Made by a program: the position numbers and the translations under genes
Shown here: positions 44,704 to 56,067 of the stretch, one piece after another
Position numbering within the stretch: the first letter of the stretch is position 1
Layout: each line of letters starts with the position of its first letter
Notes under the pieces: generated by a model
Database searches by the model: none
What the model was told of the DNA's origin: nothing
Seen by the model: only the letters and a program-made list of their open reading frames with translations
Source of the DNA: Coriaria nepalensis
Taxonomy: Eukaryota > Streptophyta > Magnoliopsida > Cucurbitales > Coriariaceae
DNA: 64,000 nt
Reading direction: 5' to 3'
Assembly: GCA_027186245.1 (NCBI GenBank)
Contig: CP114493.1
Span: 10,361,501-10,425,500, forward strand

Positions 44704-46244
44704 ATGCCACTCTTCATACTTGATAACATGGTTTCCCCGCAGTTTCCTGGTTTGACCAATAGCGGCAATTGCAAGCCAATTCAAAATCGCTTCCTTGTTC
44801 CTCTGAACCATCTTGAAGTCATAGCTCCTGACCACCTTGAGCTAGATTTCTCTAATTTATTTGGCCCTCCGTCACCTCAGGCCACAAATGAAATGAATCC
44901 TAATCCTGGATGTCCGGAAGATGCTAGCTAGTTTATTTATAATGATCCAGAGGTCATCTACAACTGGTCACATTCTTTAGTTGGTCCCTTTTCTTGTGTG
45001 AGTCAATCAGCTAAGCTCAGCAAGCTGTTATACCACCAGTTATTCATACTTGTATTAGGAGAAATAAAGCCTAGCATAACATAGTTATTATTAGTATTAT
45101 TATTATGAGGGGTATTTTGGTAATTGGTTGTAGTAGGATAATAAGCCTTAGAAGGTTAGGGTTAAGGTTAGGTATTGAAAAATTTGAAGAGTAAGGACTC
45201 TTAGGGAGAGACAGTCTACCTCTCGAATCGTAAGCCAACCTATGTTAGTTTGATTGTCTCGATTATCACATAATAAAGTTTTGCTTCATTCATATTTATC
45301 TAGACCGGGTCCTATCACAAGCTCATCATACACGAGACTGATGAGTCAGGGGAGCTAGTCGAATTCATCAATGAGAAGACCACAGGAAATGTTCAGGTAT
45401 CTGATAGTTGTGATGATTTTATTGAGAAATCTCTTAAAGATTTCAATGAGTCTATGAGGGCATGGAGTGAGGGCATTGATGATTATGAGGTTTTGAAGGT
45501 TGTTAGTCAGGATACGCTTGCAAAGGTTTATCGAGTGAGGAAAAAGGGTACAATGGACATATATGCAATGAAAGTGATGCACAAGGACAAGATAAATTGA
45601 GAAGAATCGTGCCAAGTATATGAAAGCTGAGCGAGATACTTTGGCAAAAATAGAACATCCCTTCATTGTTCAGCTAAAATACTCCTTCCAGGTAATTTTT
45701 ACCACTTCATAGCTTGGAGCTTTATAATTCTCTATGCCTTTATGTGGCCTATGTTAAAACCATACCCCCTTAGAATTATATTAGTAGGGTGAAAGATGTT
45801 GCATCCGTGGTCGTTGTCATGGTCCTCCTGGATGATATGACCGATATGTTTCTCTCTTCCTTCAATCACAAAAAAGGGAAAAAGGAAAAAATAATTAAAG
45901 AAAATTTATCTTGAGTGGTACTTTCTCGAGAATTTAAAAACTTTTGTTATTTTTTGCGTGCAGACCAAATACAGGTTTTATTTTGTTCTGGACTTAAGAA
46001 CGGGGTCAACTTTTCTTTCAGCTCTATCATCATGGCCTTTCTGATACCTTTGTCTTTCTAATCTCTAAGATCATTATAAACAGGTGAGACCTTTTAACAT
46101 TGAATTTTGTTTACATCTTACAGAGAGGATCTTGCATGTATATATGCTGCTGAGATAGTTTCTACTGTTTCACACCTCTATGCAAATGGCATAATGCACA
46201 GAGATCTTAAACCTAAGAATATTTTACTGGATGCGGATGGCCAT
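44704..46244 (+). pseudogene. S6K: Ribosomal protein S6 kinase (S6K1/2) pseudogene
   Basis: Exon 1 (44704-45691) holds the plant S6K N-terminus (LELDFSNLFGP, then YNWSHSLVGP) and the start of an AGC kinase domain (DDYEVLKVV, IYAMKVMHKDKI, YMKAERDTLAKIEHPFIVQL). Later segments are 45964 to about 46083 (TKYRFYFVLDL) and 46124-46244 (REDLACIYAAEIVSTVSHLY, GIMHRDLKPKNILLDADGHV). The kinase phosphorylates ribosomal protein S6 downstream of TOR. Lesions: TAG at 44929-44931; a solo LTR inside exon 1; the Gly loop GQGAFGKV reduced to SQDTLAKV; a one-base insertion near 45594; a frame change in the second segment; and nothing after the HRD exon (no DFG, activation loop or TOR motif). Dead beyond doubt. 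Confidence 0.9.
45026..45317. mobile_element. Solo LTR (292 bp) inside S6K exon 1
   Basis: The insert begins TGTTATACC and ends GTCCTATCA (TG...CA ends) and is bracketed by a perfect 5-bp duplication CAAGC (45021-45025 and 45318-45322). Removing the insert and one CAAGC rejoins the S6K reading frame exactly (LSKL then HETDESGELVE), which proves the insertion point. It has AATAAA-type signals and no coding capacity. TG/CA ends with a 5-bp target duplication are the signature of LTR retrotransposons, here reduced to one LTR by recombination. Confidence 0.9.
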
Positions 46245-49200
46245 GTAATAATACCTTCTCTTACTTGATATGTGTTTCATGTACTGTCTATTTGGCCATT
46301 TTAAGTATCCTCCCATTACAGAGATAGGCTATTCTGACTAAATTATGCTCTTATGTAAAAAATAGGTTATGTAAAAAATTGTCAATGAAATACGCGCGCA
46401 CGCATGCAGCAGCTTGAAATTATAGCAAGTTAGCCGTTATTCACCTGATTTGAGTAGTGGCCTTTCAGTTCTTAACTGGATATATTTTGTTAATTACGGG
46501 AAACTAATAGATGCCAAAGCGTCAAGTACTGCATACATATCCTTAAGATACACATATTATGACATGTAATTAATTCATTACGAACTGCTGCTCAATCATG
46601 ATCATATAATGAAATGGTGAAAATCATGATGATCGGTACTACAGGACAGGGGCTAGCTAGTGAAACCAGCAATATAGGTAGCTTACTCGCTCCATCATTA
46701 TGCATTAGTCCAAGTTCACAGATGCATATTGTGATGCCGATCATCTTTTTGTATAAGAAATTTCATATATTATCTTTTTTAGAGTAATTATATTATACTA
46801 TATATTATATTGAAATTTGCATTTCAGGTGTTTACTTGCAGACTTAAGTTAGATTAACCTATAAATGATTTTTTAAGTTTTAATTAGTTAGCCATTTAAT
46901 GATAAATTAACAACTACCATATTAAGCTCTAAGTCCATATTATATTCAGATTAGCCAAATTTGAATCATTAAAATGTCAACTAACACTTATCTTATAACT
47001 TTGGGCCAAGTAGCTTAATAAAAACCTAAATTTGATTAAAATATATTTTCAGTCTAATTGACCCAAAAAGGAGAAGGGATCAGATTTTTTTTTTCTTAAT
47101 CATCATTCCTTTAAGCTACTTAAAAGGTGAAAAATATAAATCATGGGAAAAACTTCAATCCTTTGCTTGATTTACTAAGTCTTTTGCAAGTTAGTCTAAT
47201 ATGACATTCTACTGTCCTAGAAGTCATAGTACCTTAAAAACACACAAATATCAGTTTCAATATGGATTTAGATCATTAGAATAACTTAATTTGAACTTAG
47301 CTTTGGTAAGAGTCATTCTTCTCTTTTTATTTAAAATTATAAAGTTTTTACAATTCAACAAAACTTAGGCCTTATTTAATGTCTTAATCTGTATATTTCT
47401 TCAAAATTAACTATAATATTGATGATTATATGTTTAGAACCATAATCTTAGTACTTATGTGCTAGTTGCATTCTTTAAGAAGAATTATACTTAAATTTTA
47501 GAAAACTAGTAAACTAAACACTATAAAGTTGCAATTGTATAATCAGAGATGTGAACATGTAGGTACAGCCATAATGCTCTTAGAATTATGTAATAGTGAT
47601 ATAACATTGATTTTAGCATTTCAGATGCTAAACAAGCCATTGAGTCAAGATGATGAGGGTTGGTGCATTGCATATTACATTTTGGACATTAGTCGTAAGA
47701 TTAGAAATTGAAAGAGAGATATGAAGTGTAGTTTAGTAATTTTAGTTATTGGAATTACATTGAACATCCTAATGATCTCATTGTCCATCTTTGCATGTTT
47801 TTGTGTTTAGAACCATCATATGATCATCTTACCACTCCTTATGGTGGTTGAACTTACTAGAGTCATCAAAAGCCGAATGTGAATTGATAATTATAACATA
47901 TTAGTTTCTAATAGTTTTCAGATTAATAAATAGTAATTATGTTATTTTATGACTCTTACTTTATATACTTAATTTTTGTAAGCTATTTGACTAAAATAAG
48001 AATTTCATGAATTGAACTTTTAATTAATATACGATATGAATATAATTGCTCATATTATCAACTACATCTTATATGACATTGAAACAATGGAACTTGATTA
48101 CCAAAAGTAAATATTTGATCATCATAGACTTGATATATGTTTTATGTCTTATAAACTATGTACTATATAGATTTGAAATGCATTTGAGGTTTTTGTAATA
48201 GGACCCCACTCTAACATTGAATTTATTGAACTATGTGCACATAATATTCTCTATTATTATATTGTGATTACTTGTGTAGCATGTTATTGCTATATGAAAT
48301 GATTATTATATGTATCGTCCCGCAGGTGGAGGAGTAGCAGTGAAACATTACTGTAAAGATCATACAGATTAAACTTTTTATGAAAATTTTTGGTAGGAAC
48401 AAAGTGCCACGAATGCCACCTCTTGAATTCTACACTTATTTGATTATATGATCTATATAGATTCACTGATAGATGGTTTTAATTATGAGAACAAGTATAA
48501 GTATTGCAAAGTATATCTTCAAAACTGATAACAAATTATTTAACTCGGGATTATAAAGGATTGATGTAAATTTATATTATTTTATGAAAATGTATTATTT
48601 GAGACAGTTTTGGTGAAATTACATTTTTATATGATTATAACACATAATATATTGTAATTATCTTCACTAAGTTTTATACTTATTCTTTTCTTCATTTAAA
48701 CTTCTCATATTATAGTGGATAGAATACTTCAAGAGGACTGCAAAGTGATTGCCCATTCGACCATTAAGTAATACTTTATCTTAGTGAACTTTCTATTTTT
48801 CCATGAATATAGAAGTTTTACTGTATATTTAATTTATGAGATCTAAAAATAGAATAGTTATAAAGTGTTGTATATATAAGTCCTACTTTAATTGACGTGT
48901 TCAGTAAGAGTTTTGTTGACTTATATATGTTAGATATATGACTTATAAATCATAATATTATGATGTGTGAAAAATATTTGGATTCACATATGTTTCGTTT
49001 ATCCAAAATTTTTAAAAAAAATAAGAGTTAGGCAGAATTATATAACTTAAATTTGATATAAATTCTTAAATATCTTAAATGACAATATTTTTATATCGGT
49101 CATGCATCCGGAGTATCATATCATGAGACATATACTTTGATTGTTATGCATTCCATGTTGGTAATATATATTCTCCAGACTCTGAAATCCAGATAAATCA

Positions 49201-49595
49201 CTTTAATTGTAGATGCATATATACTTAATAGTAGTATGGTAGTACCATATAGTATATAGTGGAAGCTAGCTATGCTCTGATGAGTGGGACTAGATATAGC
49301 AGGCATCATGCGTGATAGCTTAGCTAATTAATGGGTACTTAAGACGGTGGGGTGGTACTATGGTGAAACGAGGTACTTTTGTATGAATATAGATTAGGAA
49401 CATGTTGTATATCATTCCTCATCGGAATATAAATATAAATGATGTTCACGTACGTCACATCACTTATCATACAAGTGTATATTTATAATCGATGAAATTT
49501 AATTTACCATATATTCATAGAGCATATTTAGAAAAATTCAAAAATTAATTAAAACAACCCAAAAGTGGGTAATCAATGACGACCATAATGAATTA
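46245..49595. other. AT-rich gene desert of unknown origin
   Basis: 3.35 kb with no kinase exons, no recognisable protein domain and no long frame. The longest open stretch (47529-47711) has no features I recognise. Composition is uniformly AT-rich with stops in all frames. It may be a fully decayed transposon, but I could not find terminal repeats by eye. Confidence 0.6.
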
Positions 49596-50569
49596 TGTTA
49601 GGTCAAGAAATATCTCTCATTAAATTTAAATAAAGGTAATCGAGATCCTCATATAATCAACCCATCAGGGCAATCTTCGACACGCTCAATCTAAGAAGCA
49701 AGGTAGGCTAGTGCTAGGTGGGATGATCGGTCAGGCTGATCAGCTATGGATGAACTATTGAGACTGAGTAGGGTGATTAACTCATTGAGTAAGATAACTC
49801 TATATTAGGGGATGCAATATGAAGAGCTGATCAACTGTAGCTGAGCAGTTGAGGTAGAGCAAGGTGATCGACCTAATGAGTAAGATAACTCTATTGGGAG
49901 ACATGGTATAAAGAGCTAATTAGTTATGGCTGAGCATATGAGACTGAACATGATGGTCAACCAAATAAGTAAGATAACTCTATGTTAGAGAGACACGATA
50001 TAAAGAATTGATTGATTATGATTGAGCAACTAAAGCTAAACATGGTGGTCAACCCAAAAAATGATGATTAAAGGTTTGGGCATCCCAATGGTTGAGTTGA
50101 AAATAGTTGGTTTTGTACCAGTTGAACAGAAAATGACGAGCATATGATCGTCACACGAAGGGATAGAGATAGAAGGACAGGGAATAGAAAAAAAAAAGTA
50201 AAGTGTATTACTAACATGACAGAGGTGAAACATGATTTGTAATTAAACATATCGGTGAAATGACCGGTTTACCCCATGAGGGGATGGCATGTATAAAGGT
50301 GAGAAGAGATTATCCCCAGGTATAAAAGCAATACTTGGAGAAGAGGTAATACATTTTTCTCTAATTTAATACTTTCTAAAAGCTTTTTCTGCTTTACAGT
50401 TTCTCTTCAACCCTAATACTCTCTACTAACAAGAGCGTCCGAAGGGTTGGCCGGCAATAACTCCAACCTTTCTTTTCTTTTTCTTGTGCTGACGAAACCA
50501 ACTTTGGAGCATACTGATTTGGGTCCCCTTGGTTGAACTTGTTTGGCTGAACGGAAATTCCCGTTAACA
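49596..50569 (+). mobile_element. Probable Gypsy-type solo LTR (974 bp)
   Basis: Begins TGTTAGGTC and ends CCCGTTAACA, with TGTTA/TAACA inverted ends. The flanks are AATTA (49591-49595) and AATCA (50570-50574), a 5-bp duplication with one mismatch. Inside are tandem subrepeats (separate entry), a promoter-like GGTATAAAAGC near 50320 and a downstream segment 'aagagcgtccgaagggttgg' typical of the R/U5 part of plant Gypsy LTRs. No adjacent primer-binding site or internal coding region is visible, so I read it as a solo LTR. Confidence 0.75.
49720..50055. repeat. Imperfect 91-99 bp tandem subrepeats within the LTR
   Basis: The landmark 'agtaagataactct' recurs at 49788, 49879 and 49978, each preceded by a 'gctgagca...tgagactga' segment and a 'gtgatcaac' segment. 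About three and a half diverged units are present. Such subrepeats are common in the U3 of LTRs. Confidence 0.85.
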
Positions 50570-50851
50570 AATCATACACCTATGAACGCCTGACAACAGA
50601 TTACACAAAAAGGAAAAGAAAAGAATCCTATTTTTATTATTATTATAATTGAACCACCCTCCTCATTGATACCAGCAGTCTCCCTCCAGTGCTAGGGAAA
50701 GGCAGAAGAAGGTGAAGAATTACTGAATATAGAGGAATGGAAGTTATGAAGAAGAATGATTGGTGCAAGAAGAACAAACGATTGAACAAGGGAGGGAAAT
50801 AAGCAATCAAACAATCCTGTACAGGCCAGATGGCAGGCCTCAGTCTGTGTC

Positions 50852-51235
50852 TCAAAGAACATATTCCGTCTCAATAGTGGGTTGCATCCTAGTCACAGTT
50901 GCCAAAGGTGCTTTTATATCTCCAACCACAGTCATGCGCAAATTCTCCCCAGATTGTGCGGCTGTCTCCATCTCCCTCATCTTCTTCCTCTGCTTGTACT
51001 TGGGAGCCCACACCATGAGCATTCCCAGCAGCACCAACGCCAACAATCCCCCCAACACAGATCCCACTATCACCCACACTCTTGATTTTGATTTGCTCTT
51101 CCTCTCTCCCCCTCCCATACCACCAGGAGACAAAGCTGGAGCTATGGACTCAACCACTATAGAATAATGCCCTTGTTCATTCGTCGAGCATGTCTTCCCT
51201 CCCCTGCTGACTTCGCTAAAACTGGTTGAGCCCAC
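50852..51235 (-). pseudogene. C-terminal remnant of a DUF1191 membrane protein
   Basis: The minus-strand frame matches only the last third of plant DUF1191 proteins: SFSEV and CSTNEQGHYSIVVES, then a Pro/Gly spacer, one membrane helix (VWVIVGSVLGGLLALVLLGM), a basic stop-transfer (YKQRKKMREME) and the conserved tail (MTVVGDIKAPLATVTRMQP ... ETEYVL). The N-terminal two-thirds (signal peptide and main ectodomain, roughly 200 residues) is absent; the frame starts abruptly at the 5' leader of the RNFT-like locus on the other strand. The remaining frame is clean, so truncation may be fairly recent. Function of the family is unknown to me. Confidence 0.85.
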
Positions 51236-51694
51236 CCTCTCTCTCTTCTGTCAGACCTTTATCTAATTCATCTTCCTCATCACCCTTCCCCGTTCTCCGA
51301 TCATAAACCCTACCGGTGATTCCTCGCTTTTCATTCCTTCCATTTCTTTTCTTTTCTTTTCTTTTCTTTTCTTTTCGGCTCTTTCCAGATTCAATTTCTC
51401 CATCCATTCAAGCCTAGGGTTTGCGCCCCTGATATATCTCCCTTGATCCACCCCTCAGGTCCTCAATGAAGTTCCGCTCCCGAAGAAGGTTGTTCTCCAT
51501 AATATTTTTTCTTTTACCATTCCCCCATTGTCTTATCTTAAGGATTTGACGCCTTTGTTTAGGTCCTTTTATGAATTTATACGTTATCATCCTCTCCAGT
51601 TAATGTATGCCGCTATTTGCTTTGGTTTCTCATTTTCAGGTTCTTGACCTTCTTGACCTTTCATCTTTGATTCAGGGTCAGTACATTTGCACCA
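51236..51694 (+). other. Junction and 5' leader of the RNFT-like locus
   Basis: Contains a (CTTTT)n tract at about 51346-51375 and a likely leader intron ending in a TTCAG acceptor at about 51676, 19 bp before the RNFT-like ATG. No coding sequence. Confidence 0.5.
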
Positions 51695-52379
51695 ATGGAC
51701 GCCTTTGATAGCGATCCCGATGCTTATAGAGCTGCTTCCCCGAACGCTACTTCTAGAAGATACGTAATGCTTTCGGCTTCCAATATAATTCAGGCACCAC
51801 TGTCAGCCCTGCTGGAGTATTCCGGTCTTCTAAGTGGCCGCTCGAGTCACCAAGAAGTAGATACGTTGATGAATGGACGTGTGACTCTAAGGTTTCGGGA
51901 TCACCATCGTGGCCACCTCGAGGAATCTACATCCCTAGCCAATGAAGGCGAGGTTTCAATTAAGATCATTGGGGCAGGGGAACAAGAACATGATAGGGAA
52001 GCTACTGGATTAGTAGTTGGCCAGGTGAGAGAAGCCGAAGCTTAGAATGAGGTTCCACCACCACCAGGGCTAAGGATGACCTCTGCTTCATTGGCATATG
52101 AACGGGGTGATACCCGGAATGATCATGGTGAAGGAGACGACATTTTCCAGTCATTCAATGGAGGTTCTGATGGAGAATCACTAGGTGGAGCAAGGCCAAA
52201 TGGCAGGGACTCTTCTTACCAAAGGTACGATATTCAGCAGGTTGCTAAGTGGATTGAGCAGGTCATGTCCTTTACTTTGCTTTTTTTGATGGTCTTCATC
52301 CGACAGCACTTTCAAGGCATCATCTCTTTCTGGTTTATTTTATCCAAATATTATTTCTCTGTGATCTTTATTTGAAGAT

Positions 52380-53050
52380 TGCTTATTTGGTTAGTGACTT
52401 TACAATTGGAAATTAGCCAAAAATGTTGACTTTTTGACTTTATAATCCAAATGCATTGACTCCAATTCCATTAGCTTCCTCTCATCATTTATGACTTGTT
52501 GCAATTGGTTTGAAGGTGATCGGATCATTAAAACTCAACTTGAGGCATAATCTTACTTTTACTGTTTTATTGATTTTGGCATTGTGAAGTTTTCTGTTTT
52601 AGTGCATTTTTTTTACCTCAAATGTAACTGCTCTAACCTCAAGCAAGTTTGTTTAAGTTGGTTGGACCTCAAACTTCGAGATCAAGCATGCCAAAGTCCA
52701 TCATCTCACTTTTGGCGTTTTAGTATAAAGCCAAAAGCTGTTTTTACAGTAACAGTTTTTTGCCCTTTGCTGTTTTTATAGGAATAGCTTTTTTGTTATT
52801 TTTGTGTGCTTGATTGTACTTAGCACTTTTGTAATGTCTAATCTAGTATTGTAATTTCTAATCCTAGTTTATTAGATATGTCTTAGTTTATTTTAACTTT
52901 AGTAATTATTCTGATTTGTAATCATTCTGATTTGTAATCATCTCCTTGTTAAGTATTAATGAAATGAAAAACTTGCATTTCGGCAAGTAAGCAAAATTTG
53001 CAAACTCAAGTGTTCTGTTTTGTTTTGCTCTCAACTTTGAAATTCTAACA
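52380..53050 (+). mobile_element. 5' LTR region of the truncated copia element
   Basis: The right end is fixed at 53050 (...AATTCTAACA) by the primer-binding site that follows. The left end is unresolved: no TGTTAG start is visible, so the LTR may begin anywhere between the last RNFT-like exon (about 52320) and about 52620. Sequence includes repeated 'aatctagtattgtaattt' style AT-rich stretches typical of copia LTRs. Confidence 0.6.
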
Positions 53051-53062
53051 TGGTATCAGAGC
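53051..53062 (+). other. Copia primer-binding site (initiator tRNA-Met)
   Basis: TGGTATCAGAGC directly follows the LTR end. It is the complement of the 3' end of plant initiator tRNA-Met and the standard primer site of Ty1/copia elements. Confidence 0.9.
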
Positions 53063-56000
53063 TTAATTCTTAAGGGACCTGATCATCATCCATTCTTTCT
53101 CTCTAACTTCAATCGATAAAAAAAAAAAAAAAGATTTTTACCTACTCAAAAAACCAGAAAATTAGAAATGTCTTCCAATTGTGTGAATCTTCCATCTCTA
53201 CTGATTTTCAATGGAAAAGACTATCACATATAGAATGACAAGATGCAAAATTACCTTATTGCATTTGATCTATGGGAAGCAGTGGAAAAAGGCTATGAAC
53301 CTCCTGCTGAAGATGAGCACTTCATAGTCAACCAATTGAAGGCAGACAAGGAAAAGAGATTGAAGAACTATAGAGTCCTTACAGTCATCCAATCTGCCAT
53401 TTCGAATGAGATTCACACAAGAATTCTTGGCATAAAAAATGCCAAATCAGTGTGGGATACTCTTCAAGCAGAATTCCATGGAACCAAAACGGTTAGAGTT
53501 GTCAACTTGCTCATTGCAAGAAGAGACTTTAAAGCTTTAAGAATGAAAGATGATAAACCTATCAAGGCTTATGTGGATAAGCTAAATGAGATTGTGAGTC
53601 AAATGAAAATGCTAGGAAGTGACATTATTGAGAGCTCCATGGTGAACAAAGTGTTGGTGAGTTTGCCTTCCAAATTTGACTCAAAAGCGGATGGTATAGA
53701 GGAAAGCAAAGATCTTTCTAAACTGACCATGAATGAACTCGTAGGCTCACTTCAAGCAAATGAGAAGAGACATTCAAATATGAAAAATGCAACTACATAA
53801 GGTGCTTTCTTTGCAAATCAGAAAAAACCTTAGAAAAGGGACAACCAAGGCAGCAGCTCCAAACCTTCAAATCCTGCAAGCAAGAAGAAGGAACACACTT
53901 GCACCATTTGCAAGAGAAAGGGGCACTTTGAAAAGACTTGTTGGAACAAGGGCAAACCTCACTACTCCTATTGCAAAAGATTCGGTCATGTAGAGACGGA
54001 GTGCAGAAAAATGAAGTATGAAACAGAAAATCACAAATCTTAGCAAGCAAATCATGCTGAAGATAAAGAAAATGTTTTCATGGTCACACAAGCCAAAAGA
54101 CCAAGACAAAGGCATGAATGGTTGATTGACAGTGGATGCCCAAGTCACATGACCTTCAACAAAGACTTGTTTCTCAGCCTAGACATGTCAAGCAAGATAA
54201 ATGTCATTATAGGAAATGGTGAAACTCTGAAGGCAGAAGGAAGAGGGACTGTTTCTGTCAAGACAAGCAATGAAGCAAGGACAATCAAAGATGTTCTTTA
54301 TGTTCCGAATCTGGATCAAAATCCTCTCAGTATGGGGCAAATCATGAAGAGTGGCTGCTGTCTTACCTTCTAAGAAGAATAATGCAGAATCCTAGATTCC
54401 AACATGAAGCTGATTGCTCATGCCAAGATCAACAACAATAGCTTCTCTCTAAATTGGGAAAATGGTGATCATAAGGCTATGATGAGCAAAGTTGATGAAT
54501 CGTGACTTTGGCATAAAAGATATAGCCATTGTGACCTGAGGAAACTTAGCATTCTGAGCTCAAAATGGCTGGTTGAAGACATTCCAAAGTTGCAAGTTCA
54601 AACTGAAATTTGTGAATGTTGTCAACTTGGAAAAATGAAGAAGAAGCCTTTTCCTATCAACCAAGCTAATAGGGCATCTGAGAAGCTTCAACTTGTTCAC
54701 TCCGATGTATGTGGACCTATGAAAGTTCCCTCATTGAACAACATCAAATTCTTCCTACTGTTTATAGATAATCAAACAAGGTATGGTTGAATTTACTTTC
54801 TCAAGAACAAATCAAAAGTGTCCAGGCTGTTCAAGAAGTTCAAAGCCTTGGTTGAAGCTCAGTCAGAAAAGAAAATCAAAGTCTTAAGGACCGATAATGG
54901 AGAGGAATACAACTCAATTGAGTTTAAACATTGTTGTGAAACTCAAGGCATTGTCCACCAATTTACAATGCCTTATTCACCTTAGCAAAATAGGGTTGTT
55001 GAAAGAAGAAATCGAACCGTAATGAAGATGTCTAAAAGCATGCTATTTGAGAAGAAGATCCCCAAAAGGTTTTGGGCTGAGGCAACCTTCACCTCTATGC
55101 ATCTGCTGAACATACTTCCTATCAAAGCCATGGAGGGAAAAACTCCATATGAGGTATGGTTCAACCTCAAACCTTCTACCTCTCATCTCAAAGTATTCGG
55201 TTCAATTTGCTTCATCCATGTCCCTGATGCCAAGAGGCATAAACTCTCTGAAAAATCATAAAAGTGTGTGATGGTTGGTTATAGTGCTGAAAGCAAGGGA
55301 TACAGAGTTTTCAACCCAAAGTCCAACAAGGTTATGGTCAGTAGGGATGTAACATTTGATAAGTTAGCAAGCCTCAAATGGGACAATGAAGATGAAGAAA
55401 GCTCAGAATTATTGATGGAGGAGCAAGCTGTGCAATCTGAACCTTTGACTGATGAAGAGGATGAACCTGAAAAATCCAAAGTTCAGAAGCATTGATGATG
55501 TGTATCAAAGATGAAGAGGCCAAAGGTGATCCAAATTGGGAACAAGCAATGAATGAGGAGATTTCCACAATCAACAAAAATGAGACTTGGAAACTAACCA
55601 AGAAACCAGAAGGCAAGAAAACCATTGGGATGAAGTGGATTTACAAGTTTAAAGTCAATCCGGATGGAACCACCAAGAGGCACAAGGCAAGACTTGTTGT
55701 CAAGGGATATTCACAACAACATGAAGTTGATTATGGAGACAACTTTGCTCCAGTTGCTAGATTGGATATAATCAGAATGCTAATAGCTATTGCAGCTTCA
55801 AAAGTGTGGAAAATTGATCAACTTGATGTCAAGTCAGCCTTCCTTAATAGCTACCTAGAGGAGGGGATCTATGTGGCTCAACCTGAGGGATTCATCACAA
55901 TGGGAAAGGAAGATCAAGTGTATAGACTTTACACAGCTTTATATGGACTGAAACAAGCTCCAAGAGCTTGGTATGCAAGAATTAATGGCTATCTCATCAG

Positions 56001-56067
56001 CAAAGGTTTTCTAAGGATTGAGAGTGATCAAATCCTCTACATCATCAAACAAGGTATCTCAATTTAA
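53063..56067 (+). mobile_element. Ty1/copia retrotransposon, 3' truncated and degenerate
   Basis: From a start at 53168, in copia order: gag (LWEAVEKGYEPP, the UBN2-type domain), CCHC knuckle (CTICKRKGHFEKTC), protease (WLIDSGCPSHMTF), pre-integrase and integrase (CQLGKMKKKPFP, HSDVCGPMKVPS, LRTDNGEEYNS, RNRTVMKMSKSML) and the first part of reverse transcriptase (KWIYKFKVNPDGTTKRHKAR, QLDVKSAFLNSYLEEGIYV, LYGLKQAPRAWY). It stops at 56067 before the YVDD active site; RNase H and the 3' LTR are missing. Several stops interrupt the frame, including TAG near the gag start, after RYG in the integrase and in PYSP-QNR. It cannot move on its own. It lies in the same orientation as the RNFT-like locus it disrupts. 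Confidence 0.92.

Noticed and set aside
49720..50055. Spaced repeats that might suggest a CRISPR-like array
   Set aside because: Units are about 95 bp, diverged along their whole length, in a plant nuclear LTR; no short identical repeats with unique spacers.
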